From Mycobacterium sp. 852002-40037_SCH5390672 (GTDB lineage: Bacteria > Actinomycetota > Actinomycetes > Mycobacteriales > Mycobacteriaceae): a stretch of DNA of 35,354 nucleotides. The notes under the pieces are model-generated. The model did no database searches. It was not told the origin of the DNA and worked only from the letters and a program-made list of their open reading frames with translations. This document shows positions 1-8,270 of the stretch, in pieces; position 1 is the first letter of the stretch; each line of letters opens with the position of its first letter. The position numbers and the translations under genes were made by a program. Location: assembly GCF_001665875.1 (NCBI RefSeq), contig NZ_LZTA01000092.1, positions 1 through 35,354 of the forward strand, written 5' to 3'.

Positions 1-214
1 GCGAATGGAAGTAATCGTCCTGGCGAGAATCGAACGCCGATAGCTCTTGTGCCGCCCGGTCCGTGCGATCGAGACCGCTTTCGATCAGCGTCACCTGCAC
101 GCCCGCTGCCGCAAGCTCGAGCGCTGTCGTGATGCCGATCGGACCGGCCCCGACGATCGCTACGTCGGTCTCGATCGTCATCCCGGGCGCGAAGTCCGCC
201 ACGCCGCGGATCAC
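1..214 (-). CDS. GMC-type FAD oxidoreductase, N-terminus only (cut by window edge)
   Basis: Only about 71 N-terminal residues are visible; the gene continues beyond base 1. A dinucleotide-binding beta-alpha-beta motif (VAIVGAGPIGI) begins near residue 18, followed by an acidic strand end (TLIESG), typical of FAD-binding GMC oxidoreductases. The start chosen is the GTG at 212-214, which overlaps the TGA of the upstream aldo/keto reductase as GTGA and implies translational coupling. An ATG at 179-181 is a second option but would drop the leader seen in relatives (Val-Ile-Arg, then an acidic stretch, then Thr-Ile-Glu-Thr-Asp-Val). It is the last visible gene of the glycan-like operon. The flavoprotein fold is well supported; substrate and exact subfamily are not. 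Confidence 0.75.
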   Translation of the reverse strand, partial: MIRGVADFAPGMTIETDVAIVGAGPIGITTALELAAAGVQVTLIESGLDRTDRAAQELSAFDSRQDDYFHS

Positions 215-1182
215 GCGGCGGCCCCCTCTCGGAACTCCTTGACCAGAGCGAGAAACCGCGTCACCGTCTCCGCGTCCGGCGACGACGAGACGGCGGAAGC
301 GGCCGCGGCGACCCGTTGTGGCCTGGTGCTGCTGTAAAGGATCGCTTGACAACCCGTTGCGGCGGCGGAGGATCCGAGGATCAGCCCGGAGAGCACACCG
401 GGAGCCAGCGGATCGGCCTGCAGGGCCTCGCGCCAACGTCGGGCCAACACCGGGTCCGCCCGCAGCGCTCCGGAGAGTTTTCGGTACGGCCCGCTCAGAA
501 CGCCGAAGGCCAGGTGGGCGGGCCGCGGTGCCGGATCGAGAAGGTCGCTGCGAAGTTGACTCACTCCATTGGGCGCGAAGGCCCGGGCGAAATCCGCGTC
601 GAGTCCCTCATCCTGCGAGACGCCCCAGGCGCGAATCTTGCCCTGCCGGTGGGTGCGTTCGAAGAATTCGCGGAGCTCATCGCCGGCAACCGCGTCGCCG
701 GGCCGCGGTGCGTGCAGGAAAAGGATGTCGACATAGTCGACGCCGAGCGCCGCGAGGCTCTGGTCGAGGCTGCGCGCCGCGAGGGCCGAATCGTACAAGC
801 GGGCGGCCTTGGGCGGCGCCTGGCGCCGCTTGACGGTGCGGCGCAGCGCAGGCGCCGTGCGAAGCAATGCTCGTGCCGGACGTTGGAACCGGGCGAGGCG
901 CCGCGCCGCGCCGCCCACGTCGATGCCGAACTTGGTAGCGATAGTGACGGTGTCGCGCTCGACCGTGCGCAAGAACGCCCCCAGCTCTGCTTCTGCCCTG
1001 CCCAGGCCGTACATCCGCGCGGTGTCGAAATGGGTGATGCCGCTGGCCATCGCGGTGGCCAGCACGGCCATGCGCTCCTTCCGGGAGGGCGACTGCATCA
1101 AAGATCCGCATCCGAAACCGATTGCACTGACCGTCAATTGCGGTCCCTGCAGTTCAACTCGTCGCAATGCCACACCCCTCAT
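211..1182 (-). CDS. Aldo/keto reductase family protein
   Basis: NAD(P)H-dependent oxidoreductase of the AKR fold, about 323 residues. The catalytic tetrad is visible: Asp and Tyr in FDTARMYG, Lys in TIATKFG and His in LFLHAP. The gene begins inside the 3' end of the upstream glycosyltransferase gene. The ATG at 1180-1182 is used here. A TTG at 1165-1167 is an attractive alternative, because a GAGGGG Shine-Dalgarno-like run lies 7 nt before it and the protein would then begin Leu-Arg-Arg-Val-Glu-Leu, as in many relatives. The downstream gene overlaps by GTGA. Its place in a glycosyltransferase/ligase operon suggests a sugar or lipid intermediate as substrate, which is inference. Confidence 0.85.
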   Translation of the reverse strand: MRGVALRRVELQGPQLTVSAIGFGCGSLMQSPSRKERMAVLATAMASGITHFDTARMYGLGRAEAELGAFLRTVERDTVTIATKFGIDVGGAARRLARFQRPARALLRTAPALRRTVKRRQAPPKAARLYDSALAARSLDQSLAALGVDYVDILFLHAPRPGDAVAGDELREFFERTHRQGKIRAWGVSQDEGLDADFARAFAPNGVSQLRSDLLDPAPRPAHLAFGVLSGPYRKLSGALRADPVLARRWREALQADPLAPGVLSGLILGSSAAATGCQAILYSSTRPQRVAAAASAVSSSPDAETVTRFLALVKEFREGAAA

Positions 1183-2188
1183 AGATCTGGCGCAGCCGCG
1201 CATCGATGACTTGTGGGCTCCGGGTGGCCGCGACGTGCTGCTGGCCGCGTAGCCCGTCACGCTCAGCCAGGCCAGGGTCGCGCAGGTAGCGCCCGATCGC
1301 CGCAGCCAATGCGGGTACGTCATCAAGCGGCACGAGCATGCTCGGGTCTGATGCAAGCTGTGCTGTACCGCCCACGGGAGTTGCCACAAACGGTCGCGCG
1401 CCGGCGAGGGCCTCGGTCAGGATCATCGGCATTCCCTCCGCGGACGACGGGAGCGCGACCACTCGAACCGACCGGAGCAGCTCACGCACCTCATCCGGAT
1501 GTACCGGGCCTTCAACGGTCAGCCGGTCGGTCGGTGGCGGCGTGTAGTCGTCGATGGGACCGATGATGCGGCAACGCCCTTCGATACCCTCGGCGAGCAG
1601 TAGCCGCCAGGCCGCGACAAGGCGGTCGACACCTTTGCGCCGCCCGACGGTGCCGGCAAAAAGCACCACGGGTGGCGTCGAACCGGCGCCGGGCGCATCT
1701 CGATCGATCACGATCGGGTTCGCCACGATCGTGGTTGACGTCGCGGGTGCCACCTCGGCAACCGCGGCAACCGCTTCCTGCGACAAGGTGATCACGTGGT
1801 CTGCATGCTTCAACGTGGCACCCACGAAGTGGGGATGCGCTTGGGCGAACTCGGGAAAATCGGAGCCATGGACGGTGACGATCACCCGGAGGCCGCGCGC
1901 CCTGGCCAGTCGGATCAAGGATCCTTCCCGCAACCACGCTCCGCCATTCGAGACATGAAAGTGCACGATGGTCGTGCCAGGGACGCGCGCCAGCACCAAC
2001 CCCGCGCGCGCCGTGAGCAATAGGCTCTTCAGGTGATGGTGGGGTCCTGCCCACGTCGAAAGGACTCGGATGTCGTCGGCGCCAATCCTGTTGTCGCGGA
2101 TGACCCGGATCACCGACTGCGTCCCGCCGACGCTGTACATGTCGGGACCCACGTGCATCACCGCGATCATGTTCGGCCCGGCGCGCAT
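1154..2188 (-). CDS. Glycosyltransferase family 4 (GT-B fold)
   Basis: Retaining glycosyltransferase of about 344 residues. Near the N-terminus is the Gly-Gly donor/acceptor loop motif (MYSVGGTQSV), and the C-terminal donor-binding half has EGMPMILTEALAG, the E-x7-E signature of GT4 enzymes, preceded by FAGTVGRRKGVDRL, a typical start of the second Rossmann domain. It acts on the cytoplasmic face of the membrane, moving a sugar from an activated donor to a growing glycan or lipid. It follows the O-antigen-ligase-like gene after 87 nt, and its 3' end overlaps the aldo/keto reductase start. An ATG at 2170 is an alternative start; neither start has a strong ribosome site. Donor and acceptor are unknown. 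Confidence 0.88.
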   Translation of the reverse strand: MRAGPNMIAVMHVGPDMYSVGGTQSVIRVIRDNRIGADDIRVLSTWAGPHHHLKSLLLTARAGLVLARVPGTTIVHFHVSNGGAWLREGSLIRLARARGLRVIVTVHGSDFPEFAQAHPHFVGATLKHADHVITLSQEAVAAVAEVAPATSTTIVANPIVIDRDAPGAGSTPPVVLFAGTVGRRKGVDRLVAAWRLLLAEGIEGRCRIIGPIDDYTPPPTDRLTVEGPVHPDEVRELLRSVRVVALPSSAEGMPMILTEALAGARPFVATPVGGTAQLASDPSMLVPLDDVPALAAAIGRYLRDPGLAERDGLRGQQHVAATRSPQVIDARLRQIYEGCGIATS

Positions 2189-2275
2189 CCGCGCACCCGC
2201 GAGTGGCAGGTGTGCGCGACGAAGTAGATGGTCAGCACCCGGCGGGGCCCCACGGCAAGCTGGTCACGAGCTCGG

Positions 2276-3784
2276 TCAGCCGGACGCGGCGATGCCGACA
2301 TTGGCATGGGTAGTCGGGCCGGACGTCGGGGTCAGCGCCGGCGCGGTGTCGGCGTCGGCCTGACCTCCGTCACCGCTTCTGCGCCGCAGACCGGCGAACC
2401 CCATCGCGGCGCCCAAAGCCAGGCCCAGTCCCAGTGCGTCCATCGGCATTTCGGGCAACGGCCAAACGGCGGATATCGCAAGGAGCCCGGCGGCGACCGC
2501 CGCACTGATTTTCGCCGCCGCCGGCGCACATTTCAGCGCCAGGATCACGGGAGTGAGCGCGAATAGCGCAAACACCGCCATGCCCACTGCGCCGGCCTTG
2601 GCCAACCACCAGAGGTAGAAGTTGTGTGAATAGGCGGGATAGAGGTACAGATGGAACTCGTCGTCCCCGGTCGGCGGCTGATACACGTAGCCCAGGCCAT
2701 GGCCGAACACCGGGGCACGGGCGATGGTCTCCTTGAGGAGGTTGATTTCGCGCAGTCGTTCCAGCGCCGAATCGTCCACGGCGAGTGCGCTTGACGTCAC
2801 CCCGCCCAGCACCCGCTGATTGAAGGCAGCGAACTGATCGCTGAGCCATGCCCCGGTCTTGGAGCGTTGCAACAAAAACAGCGACCCCGGTACCGTTACC
2901 GCGATCATGGCCACGCCGACCGTAGCGGCCGTGATCGTGCGCCGCACCGCTGCCCAGCTCAAGCTGCCAAGCAAAGCTACGCCAGCGGCCACCGCCATGG
3001 AGATCAGCGTGTTGCGGGAGAAGGACAGCAGCGAAATGCTCAATGCCGGCGGGCCCAACGCGAGATACATTGCGGGCCTGACGCGCCCGACGATCGGTGC
3101 GGCGACCAGGGCGGACAAGACCGCGGTGGCCAGAGTTTGGGTGGACAGGATGATGCGCACGGCTTGGCCGGCACCCGTGGTCCCTTCCAGGCTTTCTGCG
3201 CGGCCGGCCAGCCGGATGGCAAACAGCGAGCTCACAATTGCCATGCCCGCCGAAAACCACAGAATCACGATCATCACCCGGATCGAGAATTTGACGTGAC
3301 CGCCGTAGACGACAAGTAACGCCAGCACGAATCCGATGGCCATTTCGAGCATGGTGGACGATTCACGCATCACCACCAGATCATCGTGTCCGGTTTCGAA
3401 TCCGGTGATGGTCGACCACACCACCGTGAGCACCAAGATCCCCGGCAACAGGAAATCGTGGGCTCGCGGCCTCACGGATGGGATCAGGTAGCAGATCGCG
3501 AGCACCGCGGCCACGTGGTATGCGTAAATAGTCGCTGGGCCAATGACTTTGCCGACGTGCAAGCCTTCTGGCAACGCCGCGAAGGCCCCGAACAGCGTGA
3601 CCGCCACCATCCCTTCGGGTTTCACCCAGTACACGACCACGCAGAACAACGCGGCGGTCAGCAGCACGCCCTCGGTGGTTCGGCGCACCGAGAGCACGCC
3701 GAATACCAAGCACCCGAACACGAACAACGCCAGCAGAGTTCCATCCACTGCTAGGCGATGACGGGCCCGCAGGTAGAGGTTCAC
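2276..3784 (-). CDS. O-antigen ligase / polymerase-like membrane protein (Wzy_C type)
   Basis: Polytopic membrane protein of about 502 residues with roughly twelve hydrophobic segments. A large loop toward the C-terminus contains FGHGLGYVYQPP and then SHNFYLWWLAKAGAVG, the pattern of the Wzy_C/O-antigen ligase domain. Such proteins polymerise or ligate lipid-linked oligosaccharides on the outer face of the membrane. The GTG start at 3782-3784 overlaps the stop codon of the Wzz-like gene (GTGA), a translationally coupled pair, which supports a joint role in chain polymerisation and length control. The C-terminal tail is a soluble Ala/Thr/Pro-rich stretch. Polymerase versus ligase cannot be decided from sequence. 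Confidence 0.85.
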   Translation of the reverse strand: MNLYLRARHRLAVDGTLLALFVFGCLVFGVLSVRRTTEGVLLTAALFCVVVYWVKPEGMVAVTLFGAFAALPEGLHVGKVIGPATIYAYHVAAVLAICYLIPSVRPRAHDFLLPGILVLTVVWSTITGFETGHDDLVVMRESSTMLEMAIGFVLALLVVYGGHVKFSIRVMIVILWFSAGMAIVSSLFAIRLAGRAESLEGTTGAGQAVRIILSTQTLATAVLSALVAAPIVGRVRPAMYLALGPPALSISLLSFSRNTLISMAVAAGVALLGSLSWAAVRRTITAATVGVAMIAVTVPGSLFLLQRSKTGAWLSDQFAAFNQRVLGGVTSSALAVDDSALERLREINLLKETIARAPVFGHGLGYVYQPPTGDDEFHLYLYPAYSHNFYLWWLAKAGAVGMAVFALFALTPVILALKCAPAAAKISAAVAAGLLAISAVWPLPEMPMDALGLGLALGAAMGFAGLRRRSGDGGQADADTAPALTPTSGPTTHANVGIAASG

Positions 3785-5247
3785 GCCGGCCCGCTGGCCT
3801 TTGATCGGTAGGCGCGGTCCGCCGCCCTGATGTGCAACGACTGCCGCGCGTCAACCAGCACGGTGCCGACAACCTGCGCCCCGGCCGCGCGCAGGGCGCT
3901 CAGCGCGTCATTGAGTTCGTCGGCCGTGGTGCGCCGCGCCCGCACCACCAACACCGTCGCGTTGACGGCACCGGCCAGCAGGCCGGCGTCGGCCGTCGCC
4001 AGAACCGGCGGACCGTCGACCACGATTCGATCGAAGCGCGACGACAATCCTTGCAGGACTCGGTCGATCACTTCTGGCAGATAGGCGCTGACAGGCAAAC
4101 TCTCGCGGCGCGCGGACCGGGACGCCAGAATGAACAGCTTCGAAATCGGTGTCGGCTTCACCGCTTCGGCGGCGATGTCGGGGTTGGCCAGCGCGTTGCC
4201 CAATCCCTCGCCCGATTCGACCCTGAGCAATCCGGCGACCACATGTCGGCGACTGTCGCCCTCGACAAGCAGTGTGTCTTCGCCCATTTCGGCGAGGGCG
4301 AGTGCGAGGTTCATCGCTGTTGTCGTGGTGCCTTCGCCGCCGAACGGCCCGGTCACCAATACCCGCCGGGCGTCCGGTCCTATCGCCCTGAGCAACCGGG
4401 TTCGCATGCCGCGCATGGCGTCGTCGGATGCGGCGTCGGTGCCGAATCGGGGAACCGTGCCGCGCTTTCCGGGCAGCTCCGCCAAAATCGGCAACCCCGA
4501 GACGCCTTCCAGCTTCTCGCGGGTGCGAATGGTGCGGTCGCCGGCCTCGCGGGTCAGCGCGACCGCGATGGCAAGAAGCACACCGGCGATGAACCCGATC
4601 ACCATGTTGCGCATCGGCACCGGCGAGACCGGAATGCTGGGCACCCGCGGCGGTTCGACCACCGTCGCCCGGGCAACCGGCCACGGCTTCCCCGTTGGAC
4701 CGGTCAAGGCGGGCACGTCCGACGGCTGGCCCGACGGCGGAGTTGCCTCACCCGTCTCGAGGCGTGGTCCCGGGGGCAGCGGGCCGCTCACGCCGTTTGG
4801 ACCGGGATTCTGACCGCCCAGAGTTGGGACGATCACGCCGAACTGAGTGGCCATTGCGCCCGCCAGTGCGGCGGCACGCGCCGGATCGGTGTCTTTGACA
4901 CTGATCGTGAAGAGCACCGATTTCGCAGTGTATTTCACCTGGGTTTGGCTCAGCACCTCATCGGTACTCAGCGGTAGCTGGAGCTGGCGAATCGCGCGCT
5001 CGGCCACGATGCGCCCGCCGGCAATCTGGGCATATGACGACAGCCGTTCTTGTGCCGCCTCTGTGCCGCTGTACAACTCATTCAGGTCGGTAGCACCCGA
5101 GAATGAGATCAGGACCGTGGCCGAGGACTGGTAGTGCTTCGTCTGCAAGGCCGTAACGAACGCGGCGCCGACCGTACAAGCCAGCAAGGCGGTCAGCGCG
5201 AGTTTCCAGTGCAAGCCGAGAATCCGGACAAAGGTGCGGAAATCCAT
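3781..5247 (-). CDS. Wzz/BY-kinase-like polysaccharide co-polymerase with altered Walker A
   Basis: About 488 residues. A Wzz-type segment begins with a membrane helix near residues 12-32, runs through a periplasmic-type region with a Pro/Gly-rich stretch (about 150-205), and ends with a second membrane helix (about 213-230). A cytoplasmic P-loop domain like CpsD/Wze tyrosine kinases follows. The Walker B motif (IVVDGPPVL) is intact, but the Walker A motif reads GPFGGEGTTTTAMNLA, with Thr307 where the catalytic Lys is expected. Walker A' reads LLVEGDSRR, with Glu in place of the first Asp. The C-terminus has no tyrosine cluster. It may be a scaffold that sets chain length rather than an active kinase. 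The start has GAGAGG upstream (about 10 nt). Confidence 0.85.
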   Translation of the reverse strand: MDFRTFVRILGLHWKLALTALLACTVGAAFVTALQTKHYQSSATVLISFSGATDLNELYSGTEAAQERLSSYAQIAGGRIVAERAIRQLQLPLSTDEVLSQTQVKYTAKSVLFTISVKDTDPARAAALAGAMATQFGVIVPTLGGQNPGPNGVSGPLPPGPRLETGEATPPSGQPSDVPALTGPTGKPWPVARATVVEPPRVPSIPVSPVPMRNMVIGFIAGVLLAIAVALTREAGDRTIRTREKLEGVSGLPILAELPGKRGTVPRFGTDAASDDAMRGMRTRLLRAIGPDARRVLVTGPFGGEGTTTTAMNLALALAEMGEDTLLVEGDSRRHVVAGLLRVESGEGLGNALANPDIAAEAVKPTPISKLFILASRSARRESLPVSAYLPEVIDRVLQGLSSRFDRIVVDGPPVLATADAGLLAGAVNATVLVVRARRTTADELNDALSALRAAGAQVVGTVLVDARQSLHIRAADRAYRSKASGPA

Positions 5248-5395
5248 CGGCTGATAACCTCTCTAAAACTATGGCGCGAATAGCGTCACTGAAGATTTCC
5301 GGCACCGGCCGCGCATACCACTGCAGATTATGCAGCATCGCCACGCCCGCATTGCCGAAATCGCCAGTCGTGCCTTGCGAGCAGATGGTCAGCCG

Positions 5396-7075
5396 CTAGC
5401 CCAAGGCACGACTTTGCGCATCGCGCCGCAGGTCGAGCGTCGCGAGTGGATAGCATCCGGTGCCGTCACGTCCGTCGCGGGCCAAGCGCATGGGTGGATA
5501 GTTCACCACATGCGAGGCGCCCGGCTTGTGCTGTTGCCAGTTCACCGACGCGCACAGCGTGTAGTGCCCGGGGGCCAGGCCCGCCAGGTCGACGTGCAGG
5601 GACTCAGTGGACGACGCGGGCACGGGTTCCTTGCGGGAGCCGTCTCCGAGTTGCCCTTGGATCAGCGACTTCAGCGTCACCGTCGCGGGAAACGAACGGA
5701 CCACCGCTCCCGAGAAATCGACCAGCCGGTAGCCCGGGACCCAATTCTCAGTTGCCGCGGCGGCGCCGAAATTCGTCCAGGCGACGGTCAGCGTCGCCTT
5801 CCCGTCGTTCACCGATTGCGATCCCTGTCCGGCCTCGACCGAATATCGGTATCCGGCGACGATGTTGGCTTGTGCCCACAGCAGGTACAACGCGGGGTCC
5901 ATCGAAGTGGTGGAATCCACCGCCGGAAAGTTGTAACTCGATGTCATCGACACGTGGTACTTGACGACGTCGTACAGGCCCTTTTCGTAATAGGTCCGTG
6001 GATCGGTGCCGTCGGGCAGCTGACACCATTCGGTGATCACCAGGGCCGAGGTCATCCGGCTTTTCAGCGCGCTGACCAGCGGGTCCTTCGACTGCACGTA
6101 GTGCGAGCCATCCTTTTCCGCCCATGCGGGCAGCGGCGGCTGGACTCCGAGGCAATCCGCACGGATACCCACCGGCGCGGACAGTTTCTTCGTGACATCG
6201 TCGGCGAGCAGTTGACGCACAATCTCCGGGTTCAGGGCCGTCGTCACCAATTGCGTGTGAGGAAAGGCATTTACGGTCGCCGCGACCAGCTGCCGAATAG
6301 ATCCGGTGGTGATGTTCTGGTCACGAAACTGGCTGTAATACCCGAGCTTCGCGACGCTTTCGTCAGGCCCTGGGCCCGGCGCACCCAACGTGTCACGCAG
6401 ATATGAGATGTGGTTCTCGCTGAAATCGCCGTAACCGGAGAACTCAAAAACGCTCAGCCGCTCATCGCCGTCATAGCGACGGCCCAGCGCGCCCAACAGC
6501 TGACCGAAAGCGTTCAGGTAGTTCGGGTCATCCCAGTTCGGGACGACATGCGTCACCCCGGGCGTCCACCAATAGCGTTGCGGGCCGGTGTAATTGGTTG
6601 CCGCCGACCGCATCCAGTCCGGTATGGCGATGTTCGTGTTGTTCGGGTAGGCGTTGTCGCAACAGGAGTTGTAAGCGACCACGCGAAGGGTCAGCCGCAT
6701 GTTGCGACCGGCCAGTTTCGTCAGCGCGTCATCGATCGCGCTGAAATCGAACTTGCGATCGTCAGGAGCGTCAGGCGGTAGCGTGCTCGGATCGGTGGGC
6801 TGCAACTGTCGCCACGGGACACGCAAGCTCGCGTCAAAGGACGCAGGCCACGCCGGATACCGTTGCTGCGCGCGATTGCCTTGCGGGAACAACGGTTGCA
6901 GGAGATCTTCATACTGGCCGCGCAGCGGATTCGATACGTCCTGCACAGACAGCGGTATGGCCGGACTGGCGATCGCGGTCAGCGGTCCAAGGTCAGTGCC
7001 ACGACTGCAGCCACTCAGCACCAGCGCCACGCACACGCCAACGATCAGGATATTTCGTCGAATTGTCCGGACCAT
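5396..7075 (-). CDS. DUF4832-like lipoprotein (glycoside-hydrolase-like), copy 1
   Basis: Exported lipoprotein of 559 residues. The N-terminus has a basic start, a hydrophobic helix and the lipobox LSGC (Cys about residue 23). The body has the look of a TIM-barrel hydrolase (FSAIDDALTKL, VFEFSGYGDF), and the C-terminal third resembles a beta-sandwich of the DUF4832 type (WTNFGAAAATENWVPGY). No catalytic residues can be named with confidence. It is the first gene of the minus-strand glycan-like operon, 148 nt ahead of the Wzz-like gene. A close paralogue lies at 10343-12016. A role in trimming or binding the exported glycan is inference. Start: ATG with a purine-rich GAAAGAAA before it. Confidence 0.82.
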   Translation of the reverse strand: MVRTIRRNILIVGVCVALVLSGCSRGTDLGPLTAIASPAIPLSVQDVSNPLRGQYEDLLQPLFPQGNRAQQRYPAWPASFDASLRVPWRQLQPTDPSTLPPDAPDDRKFDFSAIDDALTKLAGRNMRLTLRVVAYNSCCDNAYPNNTNIAIPDWMRSAATNYTGPQRYWWTPGVTHVVPNWDDPNYLNAFGQLLGALGRRYDGDERLSVFEFSGYGDFSENHISYLRDTLGAPGPGPDESVAKLGYYSQFRDQNITTGSIRQLVAATVNAFPHTQLVTTALNPEIVRQLLADDVTKKLSAPVGIRADCLGVQPPLPAWAEKDGSHYVQSKDPLVSALKSRMTSALVITEWCQLPDGTDPRTYYEKGLYDVVKYHVSMTSSYNFPAVDSTTSMDPALYLLWAQANIVAGYRYSVEAGQGSQSVNDGKATLTVAWTNFGAAAATENWVPGYRLVDFSGAVVRSFPATVTLKSLIQGQLGDGSRKEPVPASSTESLHVDLAGLAPGHYTLCASVNWQQHKPGASHVVNYPPMRLARDGRDGTGCYPLATLDLRRDAQSRALG

Positions 7076-7468
7076 GATTTCTTTCGCTAAACCACGTCGG
7101 GCGACAACGGCTCGCGGTACGGCTGGAACGACGTCGGCGTGCGCCTGCCGTGCCCCGTCTGGATCAAACGCATCGAGTGCTGCCTCTCTGGTGGTTCGCG
7201 TTTCACTACCGTCGTTGACCCGTTGGCTGACGTCACGTTGTCGTGCGGGATGTCAAGGCTTACAACAGGCTATAGCCCAGACCCCGGCCGCACGGGCAAA
7301 TCCGGACGCCTGTCCGAAAGCCGGTCGTCTTGAAGAAGGGCACTTCTTCCACCACGTGCCACGCCGGCGGCATGAACACCCGCCGATCCCAGCGCGCCGG
7401 ACACGGTGGTCGACGGCCGGCGTCGACTAAGCTGATGGCTCCGCAAGTCGGGCAGGAGATCACCCCAG
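7076..7468. other. Divergent intergenic region (393 bp) between the lipoprotein operon and fkbM
   Basis: No credible protein gene: the short frames here have no recognisable content. It must hold the promoters of both divergent genes. On the plus strand, TAAGCT at 7428-7433 fits the mycobacterial -10 pattern TANNNT, about 35 nt before the FkbM gene. GGCAGGAG just before 7469 is a good ribosome binding site. No strong inverted repeat was seen. Confidence 0.5.
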
Positions 7469-8263
7469 ATGGCTGTCGCACGCTCGGTCAAACGCCGGCT
7501 CGCACCTGTGGCAAGGACACTGGCACCGCGCCGGTTCTGGCGGCGAAAATTCCGCATCCTGCAGGGACTGGGTCAATGCCGCCCGGACATTCAGCTGGTG
7601 GCGTCGTTGTGCGATCCACACCGGATCTCCTTGGATATCGGCGCCGATCTCGGTGAGTTCACGATCGCGATGCTGGCGACGTCACGATCCGTGATCGCGT
7701 TCGAACCCCGGCCGGCCCAGGCCCGCGATCTGGGGTCGATGTTCGACGCGGTGGGCGCCGCGGTACAAGTGCAAGCGGTGGCGTTGTCGGATGAACCCGG
7801 CGTACTCGCCATGCGGGTGGTCGCGTCCGAGCCGGGCCGCAGCACAATCGAAGCCGGCAACCAGCTAGGCGACGTGCACGGCGGCAATATTGAGAGCATC
7901 GACGTGCCGGTCAGACGCCTCGACGATCTGGACCTGGAAGACATCGGTCTGATCAAGATCGACGTCGAGGGCCATGAACTCGCCGTGTTGCGTGGCGCCA
8001 CAGAGACACTCACACACCACCGCCCAGCGATTGTGGTGGAAGCCGAGGAACGCCACCATCGCAATTCCGTCGCCGAGATCACCGCGCTGCTGAATGGGCT
8101 CGGTTATGCAGGTTATTTCGATCTCGGGGGTGTTCGGCGGCCGATCGCGGAGTTCGACCCGGCCAGACATCAGGATCCGGCCAACGTCGGCAGCCAGGAG
8201 AACGGTTGGGCGGGCCACGGCATCTACGTCAACAACTTCGTCTTCTTGCCCGAGAACGCCTGA
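7469..8263 (+). CDS. FkbM-family SAM-dependent methyltransferase
   Basis: 264 residues. SAM-binding motif I appears as SLDIGADLGEF near residues 53-63 (canonical relatives have D-x-GAN-x-G), followed by VIAFEPRP (acidic residue after the second strand). The family-typical IKIDVEGHELAVLRGA lies near residues 159-174. FkbM enzymes usually O-methylate sugars or polyketides, so modification of the glycan or glycolipid made by the neighbouring minus-strand genes is a reasonable inference. The ATG at 7469 has AGGAG about 9 nt upstream. It is transcribed away from the lipoprotein operon and converges on the c-di-GMP enzyme, with 7 nt between the two stop codons. Confidence 0.88.
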   Translation: MAVARSVKRRLAPVARTLAPRRFWRRKFRILQGLGQCRPDIQLVASLCDPHRISLDIGADLGEFTIAMLATSRSVIAFEPRPAQARDLGSMFDAVGAAVQVQAVALSDEPGVLAMRVVASEPGRSTIEAGNQLGDVHGGNIESIDVPVRRLDDLDLEDIGLIKIDVEGHELAVLRGATETLTHHRPAIVVEAEERHHRNSVAEITALLNGLGYAGYFDLGGVRRPIAEFDPARHQDPANVGSQENGWAGHGIYVNNFVFLPENA

Positions 8264-8270
8264 GCCGCTG

